This document shows positions 22,668 to 34,350 of a stretch of 64,000 nt of DNA, in pieces. This stretch comes from Gyromitra esculenta. Taxonomy: Eukaryota; Ascomycota; Pezizomycetes; Pezizales; Discinaceae. Under the pieces are notes generated by a model, which saw only the letters and a program-made list of their open reading frames with translations, did not search any database and had not been told where the DNA came from. The stretch spans positions 1,984,001-2,048,000 of the forward strand of contig JBCAML010000001.1 of assembly GCA_038503075.1 (NCBI GenBank), read 5' to 3'. Positions within the stretch are counted from its first letter, which is position 1, and the number at the start of each line of letters is the position of its first letter. Position numbers and translations under genes: made by a program.

Positions 22668-23306
22668 GATGGTAGGGCAGCTGTATGTAGTGATGGTGAT
22701 GGTGGAGGGGCGAAGCCAGGCAACAAAACGAGCCTTCTTATTTGCGACTGCCCTCTTTCACAGAAAAATTACATGGCTGTAGCATCACATGTATCCGGCG
22801 GGGTGTTTCGGTTGGTGCGTCCGTTTCATTCACCTATAACAACCTAACCCTTATATACATGTATATCGACCTAAAGAAAAAGAAAAAGAATCTTTTGTGA
22901 ACTATATTTCAATTTCTAAATACATGTAACTACTAGAATTACTCTTTAAATACCATACAGGATATAGACTCTATGAAGCATATATACATGTGTCCCTTGG
23001 CGGGTGTGTGAATAAACCACTCAATAGGTCTGTGTAATCATACTTTATCACTCGTCTTGAAAGTTCAGGCATAAAACATAGGTTTTCAAGTAGGGAGATT
23101 AGCCTCATTCCAGCCCCATCCTCATAGGTTACTTCGCATCTATAGCAATCAAAGCTAGCAGGTATAGAGACTGGCTCGGGCAAAGACCGCAGTGGCACTA
23201 GCTCAACCTACAACCCGGCCAGACACGCCCAGCTAAAATAGCAAGACACATTTTGCTAGAGCAAAAAAATAGATTATTATGCACAAACATTAATCCTCAG
23301 GATCAC

Positions 23307-23390
23307 CCCTCTGTGGTGTAGTTGGTATCACACCCGGCTGTAATTGTTGCATCTACCGGTTGGTCACCAGTTCGACTCTGGTCGGAGGGA
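23307..23390 (+). tRNA. tRNA-Tyr (anticodon GUA) with an 11-nt intron
   Basis: Acceptor stem CCCTCTG (23307-23313) pairs with CGGAGGG (23383-23389), discriminator A at 23390. The D arm is GTG..CAC with an AGTTGGTAT loop. Anticodon loop CTGTAA puts GTA at 23340-23342. The intron is probably 23344-23354, one base 3' of the anticodon, as in other eukaryotic tRNA-Tyr genes. The T arm is ACCAG TTCGACT CTGGT. Base pair 27-43 is a C/T mismatch; otherwise the fold is intact. Confidence 0.85.
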
Positions 23391-25208
23391 CTTATTTTTC
23401 CATCACGTACTTAGAAGTATTACAGGGGTGGAGGAAAGTCTGTCACCAAGCAGCGGTGCTGGTGGCGGTCCTTCTCTTTATGCTCAATATTCCGGTGCTC
23501 TTCTTTCACTAAATAGCTTTTCATTCACTCTATCACAGAAAAGCGTCTCTACTTTCTATAAGCTTGCCGTAAATTTTTGAGGGTTTCCCCAATCTTGAGT
23601 TAGTCGACGGTTGAGTTTGGCACTACCAGCACCGAAACCTGGTGACAGACCTACCCTACACTCTAATTACATGTAGTAGCTGTCAGGGGCATTATTCGTT
23701 CGTCCCCATAGAGCTCAACTACAAAGATACAGTTCCTAGTGTATATCGTATTGACTAGGAAAATACGATCCGGCCTACCATGCGCCTTGCGTGCAGAAAA
23801 TACTTGAGCCGGCTAGATAAGGTAAGGCTTTCATCCCTTTCGCCATATTTACCACTATGTCTGGCATAATTTTGGGTAGTATCGGGTCGCATTTTCCCAG
23901 TCAATATGATATATAGAGGCCTAGGATGGCTGCATGTAGTAACGCCCTAAATCTGTTAGTGACGTCGAGATATAGCGGGTGATAGTAATAAAATTTAGGG
24001 CCCGCGAAATTTTCTCCCTCATTTTTTTTAACTATAATTCCATGCCTAGGCCTAACTTTCTTATAAATTTCACTCCAATCTGATAGCTTACGGCTATGGG
24101 ACGAGACTTCTCTGTTTTAGCTTCATCATTTCTCGAAGTTCGAACCAGAGCTTAATTTTTTGGAGTTATGAACGTTCACAGCTACAGACGCCAACTCAGG
24201 GAGAGGATAAATCTAGGCGACCAGCTACAGGAGGATTTCCTGGTTTAAAAATACATAATGGGCTAATCGCGACATCGTTTAAAGGTCAGATATATTAACT
24301 AGCCGTATCTTTTGCGATGGACTGTGGTATCCGGTTGTTTCCACGATCTTGCGATAAGGGGGGTTTGGAAGTTGCGCCTCTAATTTGCGGAGGGCGAGGG
24401 ACGGATCCTTGTGAGAGTTTGATTTCTAGCTGTAGACTTTATATTCTTGTGAAGAACTTTACATGGTACTAAAGGCGGTTCGAGGTAAGCAGAAAGGTAT
24501 GACTCGATCCTCGAGGTATTATAGTACTTGTGATATAAGACGAATCTAATGCTAGGGTGGAGGAGGCGCCAAGTATATACACTACTTAAGCTCCAATATA
24601 TCACCATTATATAAATTGCAGTAATTCGATGTAAATGCTAAAAAAATACTGTTCGGAACCCTTAGTCGGTATCTTTCTATCTATTAAACGTAAATCGTGA
24701 GACATCTAGATCCAAGCAATAAAAATACTCCTGATCCCTTGTGGCCGCAGGCCCTGTACACCTTGCCGCCTTGAACTTAAGGACCACGTTGGAAGTGTTC
24801 TCGTTGTAAAATCGAGTGACTTTTAATGATTGCAGTGCAGCATTTTAGTCACTTGTTGGAAGTGATGCAGGGATACAGGTGGAGGGTGGCGTTTATGGAT
24901 GGGTATAGCTTCTCTCTTGGCATTAAAAGCTATGTGGTGTGGTGCAGGATAAATGGCGTTGGGCATAGCACGTTGGTAAGATGAATCTACGATGGATGAA
25001 TAACTTTTGGTCTACTGCTACTCCCTTTTTTTGTGTGGTGGCTGGGCGTCGGAGCATTTTCAGTGGAATATATATCTACATACTTACATGTTTACATGCT
25101 ACACGACATGGTGAGCTGTTCCGGTTATGCGAGAAATCGAAGACTCACAACCTGTCATAATCTGCAGAATTTGATTGCAGGCTAACAGACTCGATACGTG
25201 AAGAATTT

Positions 25209-25240
25209 AAAGCCCGCAACCTCAGTTTCGGGCTTTTTTT
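25209..25240 (+). other. Hairpin followed by a T tract (intrinsic-terminator-like)
   Basis: AAAGCCCG (25209-25216) and CGGGCTTT (25229-25236) form an 8-bp stem with a 12-nt loop, followed by further T residues. It looks like a bacterial rho-independent terminator but sits in fungal intergenic DNA with no transcription unit beside it. Function unknown and it may be chance. Confidence 0.3.
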
Positions 25241-28129
25241 GTACATGCGTCGCGCGCCTTTACGCGCTGGGTGAGGAGGTTTCTGGCGAGAAACATCTTG
25301 AGGGCGGACTTATTTTGAGGACTCCAGTCTTACAAAGTGACTTCTGTGACCAGAAAATTTTCGAATAGGGATTTCTCGAATAGGGATTTCTATGAGATCA
25401 GAGCTTTAATTTTAGTTCGAAAATTTGGTGTTACAGAACTCTGTCGATCGATTTGGAAAAGCACAGGTAGGATATCAACCGGTGCGGCGGCGTAAGCGGG
25501 TAATTACCCAGACTATCAAGGTTTGTCTACGTCTTGCAACTTAAACAAACAGACTATTCCGTGTTAGCGTTAACACCAGCGGACCCAAATATTGGTTTTT
25601 AGAATATGTACTTTTTCTCGTAGGACTTAGAAATTAGCATTCGAATTACATAAGTTTGAGTCCAAACCTAGCGCAGGACAAAAATAGTACCCTTGCGACC
25701 CCCTAGGAAACTAGCGCAGGCGCTGGCTAGTTCCTCGTCAAGGGGAAGCGTCATGTACCAGTAAGAGGACCTGCTCCTCGCTACCCCTAATAGCGATTCT
25801 AAAAACAAATATGGTTGGTAGCAGCGGAACTGTGAACGAAGCATTGGTGTTGGGCATCCGCGGTAGAATAGGGGATCGATTTACGAAATTTATCGAAGCA
25901 AGAGCGCTGCGAGTCACAGTTGGCCGACGGCTGGACCAAAGTCGACGATCATATAATCAAAAAAGGATCGCATTGTCTCCATACCTAACTTGTTACCTAT
26001 GTTAGGTCTGGTGACCGGACTAAGAAAAGGAGACGAGAAGACATCTTCGTGGACGGACAAAAAAGAGGCGTTCGTGTTCTTGTACGAGACATGTATCGCT
26101 AGGCGTTCTCTTGGGTCTCGGGATCTCGGCTACCACAGTTTGTATTTTCAAATCGGTTGGCCTGTAAACAGATTGGGGAATTTTCGGCTCATTAGGTTTG
26201 ACTTAAGCTTATTTTGACGCAGGTAGATCGTTAGACTGTTCGATAACCTTGTCGAACGCTCGTATCGAACGAAAGTTGGGACAGACCCCTAATGTCATTA
26301 AGCAGTCTTGTCAAAATGAGTGACGGGAAATACTCAGTATTTGTAAGGAAAGCACTATCCTTAATAAACACGGAATCTCTCTTGGTACATGTATTTCCTA
26401 GTATTTCTTGGCGTACGTTACAAATCCATACATACATGTAGTTTTTTAGGGGGGGAATCACTCCTTTCCACAGCTAAGCCTTTTTTGTGCCTTTTTTTTT
26501 TTGGCTGAGTTGAACTAATTTTCAGCAGCATATCTCGCTTGGGCTTGAAGATTGATGGCAAGAATATCGATGATAGTTTTCGAAGAGAAGTATAGCTACT
26601 GTACGATGTGCTCAGGTGTTCGTTGTGTTAAGTTGGCTGTAACAAACTAAGTAATAGAGACAACCCTACAGTTGATGACGACTACTCTAAAAATAGTTGT
26701 GCAGAGACCCAGCATCAGGTAGATATAATCTTTCCCTCTCGGAGTAAACCATTCCGAGGGCCTAATAACCAAGAGAAAAAAAAACCGTTTGGGTATGTTT
26801 GCTAACCGAATTTAGTGCTAGAATGCACCCGTGGCAGGAATACATATTGTGACGGCGAACAGACGTCTTGGGACATACAGCCCCGTCAAGTCCTGATATT
26901 TTAGCCATGGTAGAACTTTCGATATATTTGCTGACTCCGACCAGCGTGATTGTTGTTTTGTACAGGGTCTATCTACTGCCATGATGACACCCCTTTTGCC
27001 TACAACAGCTATACTGAGACCGTTGGGTTGGGTTTCTGGTCTCCATTTAGTAACTATGTCTAAAGTACCTGCATTGAGCAACGTTAGATGCCAAGCCTGA
27101 ATCGCATGGCTAATTCGTCCCACGCGCGTACTTAAACGAGATTAGGAAACCCTAAAAGAGAATTCAAAAAGCCTGACTCAGTACGCAGCCCTTTTCAGCC
27201 ACTAAGAACTAAAGGAGGCAAGATAAATTGTGCACTTCAAGATGCGGATTTCTGGGAGCTGGACCCGCAGTGGGTTCTTGTGTATTCTGGCTGCAAAAAC
27301 GCAATTGGTAATCGTCGCAATACTTGAAGAGAGACATACGTGTATTGCATGCAGTTTAGCGATTCCTGTCGTATCTGTACTCTAGCTAGACAACAGCAAG
27401 TATGGACTTCGCCCAGCTCGTAATTGGCAGGCTTGGAGTGACACAAAGAGAAACATGTCTTGGGCTCTGATGCCGGAGGTTTGGACTGGGTTGGCTGGAC
27501 GAGACGGTTACCCCTTTTAATATGTGGAAGTTGGGAATTGCACTCCCTCGTTAATCGCTCTTGTGTGTTTTTTATTTTTTCTGGGGCTGAAGAAAGGTAT
27601 GGTCAGGTTTCTCAAAGAGGACCTAGCCCTAGGGATCCTCCACTACGTGCGGTTCCACCCGCCTAGCTTACGATCCTGATCTGTGATTTGACGTTCTTAT
27701 CCGAGGCGGTAGCCAAGCCAACTGAAACTTAAACTCGCGTGTGAAGATTCCTATTACTGTTACCTCTTCGTGTTCCCGTGCCCCTGCAAAACAACATCCC
27801 CCATGTCCAGAGCCCAGGTTGCGAGCCGTGTCCACTCGCTGTCGATGGAGCACCTATTGTTATAACTACCTTAAGAATCCCCCCCAGAGCACTTTCCTTT
27901 CCTTACCCAGCTCTGCGTTCAGAAGCAGCCATACTCTCGTTTTTCGGCTCCTATTCACTCGTTATTTAAAAATAATTAATTGTCTGCCCTTAACCCTCTT
28001 CTACAACCCAATCTTACTGGGATATCTTTATACTAAACTTGTGAGTCGATTCCATTCACCAAACAATTCTATACCGAGTGCGGGGGTAACTGACTTGGAT
28101 ATTTTAGAATTCCGTGGATCCTGCCCGCC

Positions 28130-29881
28130 ATGCTCGTCAAGAATCTTAATGGCGTAGTTGCTCTTTTGCAACTGCTCGCCGTCACTGGAACGCTTGCTCA
28201 CCCTGGTGGATTGCCACGGCTCATGGGTCGCAATGGATTCGTCGAACTTCGAGACCTCCCAGATGTATCTAATAAGCTTATCAAGAGAGTTGTATCGCCT
28301 GATGAGAGCTGTGGAGGGACAAACGGATATACCTGTGGCACCGGCAAATGTTGTTCGCAATATGGTATGTATTGAAATCTCGCAAGGCATTCTGTTCTTC
28401 TAACAAGGAAATTAGGATGGTGTGGTACCACAACCGACTATTGTCTACCTGCCAGCGGCTGCCAGGCGGCCTTTGGGACATGCACTGGAGCTGCAACCAG
28501 CGCAGCAGGTGGTACTACACCTACTACAACTGCGACGACTGCCCCTACAGGGGTCACTTCCCCTGATGAAACCTGTGGAGGGACAAACAAATATATTTGC
28601 GGTACAGGCAAATGTTGTTCGGTGAACGGTATGTATTCGAGTCTCGTAAGGCATTGTATTTTTTCTGACTAAGGAAATCAGGATGGTGTGGCACTACCAC
28701 TGACTATTGTGGCACCGGTTGCCAGGCTGCTTTCGGGGTATGTACTGGGACTGGGACTGGGACTACAACAAGTGCAGGTACCACCCCTACGGGTGGTACC
28801 TCTGCTGTAGACGGTCCGTGCGGAACCAACGGTGGTGCTTCTTGCCCAACGGGCTATTGTTGTTCCTTAGCAGGATGGTGTGGCACTGGCGTCGACTATT
28901 GTGCCGCGCCAGACGCTCAGTTCCGTTATGGATCTGGTGCTGACGCAAAGTATGGATTGCGATTTTTCCCAGTACATGAAATAGTTTCATACTGATCTCT
29001 GGGCAACTTATAGTCTAGTACCTAGTGGAGCAGATACATCTACTGTTGCTCGTCCCAAGAACGGCGGTGTTCTATATGGTGGCAGTTAGTACTACTCTTG
29101 AACGGTTATCTATCTGGGCGTGTTTTCTAAATATATTTGTGATAGATGGTATCTACGATTGTGCTACGCCTGGTGATATCGCCCTGACATACGACGATGG
29201 CCCATATATCTACACGGATGGGATGCTCGATGTCTTGGCCTCATATTCGGCCAAAGCAACGTTCTTTATTACAGGTAACAACAACGGAAAGGGCCCCATC
29301 GATACCACACCAGCATGGAACGCAGTCATCAAGAAGATGTACGCGGCCGGCCATCAGCTTGCCAGCCACACTTGGTCCCATCAGGATTTGTCGACTTTGA
29401 CTGAGACCGAAAGGATTTCCCAGATGGTAATACTCTCCCTTTCTGTCTCTTGTTTAGTTGCCCTGGTTCCCTAACCATTTCCCCTTTTAAATAGGTCAAA
29501 CTCGAGATGGCAATGCGCAACATCGTTGGTTTCTTTCCAACATACATGCGCCCACCGTATTCCTCTTGCACTGCTGCCTGCCAGGCCACAATGGCTACCC
29601 TTGGATACCATGTTACCTACTTTGATGTTGATACCGACGACTATGACAATGACTCGCCGTTGTTGATCCAAAATGCCAAGAACAATTTTAACACCCCAAT
29701 TGCTGCTAGCAATAAAGCAACCGATAGTTTCTTGGTCATTGGGCACGACATTCACCAACAGACTGCTCAGAATTTGACCGCGTATATGCTCGATACCCTG
29801 CTTGCTAAGGGTTACAAGCCTGTCACCGTTGGGCAATGCCTTGGTGACCCTGTAGCCAACTGGTATAGGACAGCTGCTTAA
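28130..29881 (+). CDS. Secreted chitin deacetylase (CE4) with three CBM18 chitin-binding modules
   Basis: Six exons: 28130-28364, 28416-28628, 28682-28949, 29014-29078, 29146-29426 and 29495-29881. All are GT..AG with introns of 51-68 bp, giving 482 aa. Signal peptide about 1-23 (VVALLQLLAVTGTLA). Three eight-Cys-type hevein-like CBM18 modules lie at about 61-101, 132-170 and 196-223, joined by T/G/P linkers. The NodB deacetylase domain is about 262-450. It shows motif 1 TYDDGP (D277 base, D278 metal), motif 2 SHTWSH (metal H335 and H339), motif 3 RPPY (R373), motif 4 DVDTDDY and motif 5 GHDIH (H438). The enzyme converts cell-wall chitin to chitosan outside the cell. All catalytic motifs are intact. 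Introns 1 and 2 sit at the same codon of modules 1 and 2 and resemble each other; module 3 has none. Confidence 0.93.
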
Positions 29882-30809
29882 GTTCAATATTGGTGAATAT
29901 TTAAGGTTGTCTGGATTCTGAATACACCGTAAGGGGCGTTATCAGCTATTGGGTCTATGCTTGTCGGATTTGAGGGTTATCTTTAAATGTCATTATGTTA
30001 ATTAATTCCAAACATTTCATCTGAACTTGCTGCACGCTGACCTTAATTTTGCCCTTGTCCAAAAAATACTGATGGAATCTGAACCTAAACATGTCTTGGG
30101 ACTACATGGCTATCGCAATTAAAACACGTAATAGATGGCTCTGCTAGCTAGTTTTTACGAAGGGTGAGAAAAATATATCGACTGGTCGTTTGTGTTATAG
30201 TTTTGAATCCCCCCCCCCCCCCTAAAATGCCTTTTAGTTACAAGTTATCTCGAAGGAGGGAAAAAGCGAAGCGCCGTGTGCCTAACTAACAAAAGGATGA
30301 ACCAAATAGCAAATAATAGTCCCCCATGTAAATTGCCACTAACCTAGATCGGGGTTTCAAGCTCAAGACGCGTGGTGAATCCCTAAGCCAGGATAGGCCA
30401 GAAAAGCAACTTCCAGTGGCAATTTCCACACCTTACATGTAGTTCACCAACCTAGTTCTCGAAGTATAGACTAGAATAACAAAAGCAAAGAGAATGAAAG
30501 TTCACATAATCTAGACCCCATGATTTTATCTCGTCAGTAGAGAAATACTAAAAAGTAAAGATGGTTTGTGGGATCAAGGACCAACTCACATTACATTCTT
30601 GTTCAGCATTGATATGTATTTCTCCAGTATCTTCACCGGCAGCGGCTCGCCTCTCTCTCAGCCGACCAGCAAGTAACGACAGCATCGCCCTCTATAAATC
30701 GCCGCCGTTATTGGTATCAGGCCAGATCAATAAAGAGAAAAAGTAAGAAATTTTTGAAGAGTAAACGAAAGACAAAAAAAGACAAGGATGGTTACAGGCA
30801 GCAAAAGCA
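29882..30809. other. 0.9 kb convergent spacer with poly-C tract
   Basis: Between the 3' ends of the chitin deacetylase (+) and DCAF6-like (-) genes. It contains a run of 14 C at 30209-30222, a pair of inverted 11-mers (AAATTGCCACT at 30329, AGTGGCAATTT at 30414) and TACATGTA at 30434. No gene seen. Confidence 0.55.
30209..30222. repeat. Poly-C homopolymer (14 C)
   Basis: Uninterrupted run of 14 cytosines in the convergent spacer. Its length may be unreliable in sequencing. Confidence 0.9.
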
Positions 30810-33761
30810 TTAAACGGAAGAATACAATTCCAACCACTCTTCGAAGCTCAATGTAAGCATCCTTACCGTATGAACCGCCTCCTGTAGCCCGCTTTCCGTC
30901 ATAGCCTCGTTCTGGCTAGTGATAGTATAGCTATCCTGCATCCTTTTCCTACTTCCACTTGCTCTCTTTCCATCTTCTTCGGTGTCGCTGTCAATTGGAA
31001 TGCCTTGGAATTGTTTCTGGGCTACTACGTCTGTGGAAAATATTTTGACAGTATAGTCGATCCCCGAGACAGCAAGTTTTGGCTCGTAAGGGTGACCTGT
31101 TACCACGTTGACGATTTCGTCGTCGCCGTGAAGGATGTTTACTAGTTGTGTTGTCTTTTTGTCCCAGATGAAGAGGTTGCCGCAGTCACTTCCGCTAACA
31201 ACGTATTCATCGTCCATGCCATAGAAATTGATGTCTTTAACCGTTTTGACGTTACCTTGTGCGGTTATGGTTAGTTTTTAAGATGGATGTTGGAATTTTA
31301 AGTGCGAAACTCACAATGACCGCTGTAAACCTTGGTATGTTCCCAGACAGGTGCTTGAGGCTCCTTCGTTCTCCCGAAACCGTACTCTTCGTTCTCCCCT
31401 TCTTCTTCCTCACTCTCGTCATCATCCTCGTCATCGTCCTCGTCCGTATCCCCAAAAGCAGATTCAACGAAACCAAAGTCAATTTCCTCTCCTTCCTTCA
31501 TCAAGAGGGCCCGCCCGATTCTCTCTCCCCAAAAATGTTTTGCTGATCGGCTACCAATGGTTCCATGTTCCGCATTCAGGATATCAGCCATAATATGGCC
31601 CCGTCCAAGTTCAACTGCGCCCTTAAAGGCTCTGACCATCCGCTTTTCACTCTCAAAGATCGCTTCATTCGTATCAACGTCTCTCACAGCATCGTTGCTA
31701 GCGTCGCTTTCGAGAGCATCTAGGAACCTACTCACGTCACCGGCCTCCGAAACATCTTCATCCTCGTCTTGCGTATCCTCTTGCTCTTCTCTAACAAGTT
31801 CTTCGACTGCCTCTGGTCCACCATCGAGGAACGCGATGACGACGTGCAAAAACCTGGACCGAAAAGTAGAATCCATTTCCACGTTTAGAAAAGTCCCCAC
31901 CCCTAGTCCAATACCCTCCACGAACCCGCCAAGAGCACGTGCCACACATCCAATAGCTTTGACAAACTTCCTTGTTCGACGTCTATTGTGTGCAAGTGTT
32001 CTTCTCACTGACCTCTCTCTTCTAAATTCAACACTGGTGGCACCTTCATTTTCGTCAAAGAACTCCAAGTCTTTTTCCTCAAGTTTTTGGATATCGTGAT
32101 TAATTCTTCTCAGCAGCACATGGGATGTGGCTAACGCTGCATCCCAGGAATTCTTTTTCTCTTTCTCCAATTCTTCTGGTCCTAGTGCAGTATTGGGCCT
32201 GGTAGGAATTTCCGACGACCTCATTCCAAACATTTCTTCCCTGAGATCTACTACTAGCCCTGAAATCTTCTTGATCATCTCATTTCGGGGCAGTATAGTC
32301 TCACTCCCCGAACCACTGGAAGACTCTGCTCTTCTCCTCTTACTTCGTGGTTCTCCGCCTGCATGTCTTCGCCCACGATCTCTCCTTATACGGGCATTTC
32401 GTTCGGCCGGGTCCCATGGTTCTCGACCAAGCCCCTTTTCATTCGGTTCCGGAGAATGATTGATATCGAATAAGTATATCCCACCACCGCTCCAAGACAC
32501 AACTACCTCATTCGGGTTTGCGTCGGAAATCTTACACGCTGTTATGTGAGGGTTGCCTCGATAGTCTCCGTCTTTTACCGGGCGGGGCGCAAATCGGCGG
32601 ACACAACGCGTAGCAGCCGAGAGTTCGCTATCAGAGCTTGACGCACCGCCTCCAGACTCTCGTCCTAAGTCACGACCAAGCATACGGCGGTCATGGAGGA
32701 AGCAGTGGGGGTGAGCGCCACCAAGAGCAATGTAGTGTGGCTGCGACGTCGAGCACGAGACTGTGTTTAGATCAATTTGGTGGCGTCTGTAAGAGATCAG
32801 GGGTGGATTCCTATTGTCCTCCTCTTCCAGTAAATCAGGTGAAGTCAGTGTCACGCCAAAATACGCCCTCTGTGACGGACGGGTAGAAGCACGGGCGTAG
32901 AAGGATGAAGGTTGCCGCAGATCGAACTGGCGGACCGTACCGTCCTCTGAACAGGTAAGGAATACGTGGGGGGATGATTCTGTCACTATGCGTTTTACCC
33001 TGTCGGTGTGGGATTTGTAGAATTTGTGTGGGTTTGAGTGGTGAGAATAGAGTTTTTGGGGATCCACCTCAGATGTACCCATTCCTCGCCGATGAGTGCT
33101 TAAGAAGGGGCGAGGCCCTATAGACGAACGTGGTGGTCCTGCAGCGGATGTGGATGATGACGGTGTGGAGGACGAAGTTGGAGCATATTCAATGTCGAAA
33201 ATTCGAACTTCGGAGTCACCAGCGGCAGATATGAGTGTACGATCGCCCGAGTGGGGCATAAATTTGACGGAAAATATATTTTCAGTATGTCCAGTATCGA
33301 TACGTGTGTTCAAAGCAAATTCAGGAATGGTTGTGTGAATATTAATCTGGGTGTCGTCACTTCCACTAGCCAATAGAGATCCATTGCGTGACCAGCTAGC
33401 AGTTTCTTGACCTCAGCATAACTCTCCCCTTTGTTGCAAAATCTCATGAGCAGCACTATACTTGCCTGACCGCATTGACACATCCTGTATGGCCACGAAG
33501 CTCATTCACAATGTCGAGGTTATCGACCCATGCCCGAGAACCGTAAAGGCTATTCACGGAACTGTAGCCTGTGCTGCCATTGAGTTCTCTGTAGAAGAGT
33601 TTGCGGTTCACAGAATCGTGCATATTCGCGAGATCTAATTTCTCAAGGAACAGGGCGAGAGGTTTACATGCAGGAGGTACTCGTAGAAACTGATAAGACC
33701 AAGATTTGAAGTCGAGGGGAGTTGTGGAGACGGTGGGGCGACGTCGTATGACGCCAGGCAT
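30810..33761 (-). CDS. iqw1: WD40 protein of the DCAF6/NRIP-Iqw1 family (CUL4-DDB1 substrate receptor type)
   Basis: Three exons: 33761-33466, 33395-31315 and 31255-30810, predicting 940 aa. The N-terminal region has RKLFYRELNGSTGYSSVNSL and LRGHTGCVNAV, and exon 2 continues with WSRNGSLLASGSDDTQINI, the first WD40 repeat of DCAF6/DCAF8-like proteins. More blades follow (ENIFSVKFMPHSGDRTLISA, VFLTCSEDGTVRQFDLRQPS). A long charged, acidic middle (DEDDDEDDDESEEEEGE near residue 770) precedes C-terminal blades (DDEYVVSGSDCGNLFIWDK, EPKLAVSGIDYTVKIF). This N-blades/insert/C-blades plan is typical of the family. In the family such proteins bind DDB1; S. pombe Iqw1 is a probable relative. Intron 1 (33465-33396) has a GC donor (AG/GCAAGT); intron 2 (31314-31256) is GT..AG. 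Both joins rebuild conserved sequence. Confidence 0.9.
33396..33465 (-). other. GC-AG spliceosomal intron
   Basis: On the minus strand the exon ends GTCAG and the intron starts GCAAGT; it ends CTGCTAG. Only this splice joins CVNAV to SWSRNG in frame, matching the conserved first WD40 blade. The nearby GT (GTATAG) gives no compatible phase with the TAG acceptor that restores WSRNG. AG/GCAAGT is the usual context of rare GC donors. Confidence 0.75.
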
Positions 33762-33788
33762 CCGATTTCAGGAATCAGATAAGCAATC

Positions 33789-33802
33789 AACCCTAACCCT
33801 AA
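33789..33802. promoter_or_regulatory. Telo-box-like motif (AACCCTAACCCTAA) upstream of the DCAF6-like gene
   Basis: Two and a third CCCTAA repeats, starting 28 bp upstream of the predicted ATG at 33761. Short interstitial telomeric motifs in promoters are known binding sites for Tbf1/Myb-type factors in fungi. Function here is inferred from position only. Confidence 0.45.
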
Positions 33803-34033
33803 AAACAACCTTATTTACTCAGATAACTGAACAAACATGTGGAAGGTTTTTTTTTTTGGATACGGCGTCTTAGGGTTATCTCAATTCTTAGTACCTTCGG
33901 GATTCTGAATAAGAAAGATAAATTGTAACGTATGCACGTGTTTTAGTTCCGTAGCATTGATAGTGAGCTCTACTTCCCTGAGCTAACCTATTAAAGCTTG
34001 AGAATATTGGGATAATATACCATTGCATAGCTA

Positions 34034-34350
34034 CTGGCGCTGCCGAGAAGTTATTCAGTCACGTGCAGGAAAGGTAGTAAAGCAGCAGGGTGACAACGGG
34101 AAATGGCAAAGATTAGGGTGATAAAACCCCACAAAACACTCATAGAGCACCCACAAAAAACTCACAACATCATCAGCATGAGCAATAGCACAGATATCGA
34201 TAGGAAAAAACTACCGAATTAATCCTGAGAACCATCCAGACGCGAATATATATAAAAAATAATTAAAAGTGCCTTAGTTTCACCCTGTTGCCACCCTGCT
34301 GCTTTACCACCTCTCCTGCACGTGACTGAATAACTTCTCGGCAGCACCAG
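34034..34350. mobile_element. MITE with about 67-bp terminal inverted repeats and TA target duplication
   Basis: Left end CTGGCGCTGCCGAGAAGTTA (34034) and the inverted right end TAACTTCTCGGCAGCACCAG (to 34350) pair for about 67 bp inward, through TCAGTCACGTGCAGG and AAAGCAGCAGGGTG. The few differences I see are all transitions. TA is present directly outside each end (34032-34033 and 34351-34352). Size (317 bp), long TIR, TA duplication and lack of coding capacity fit a Tc1/mariner-type MITE. Confidence 0.8.

Larger units (their letters stand above)
22668..28129. other. 5.5 kb gene-poor region
   Basis: Apart from tRNA-Tyr (23307-23390) I find no gene. It contains TACATGTA at 22856, 22921, 23668, 26386 and 26433, a short direct repeat of TCGAATAGGGATTTC at about 25363-25391, and a terminator-like hairpin at 25209-25240. 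The small open frames (for example 25811-26005 and 26818-27123) have no recognisable domain. Confidence 0.5.

Noticed and set aside
31557..32099. 180-aa Ser-rich open frame on +
   Set aside because: Antisense shadow of the acidic middle of the DCAF6-like protein.
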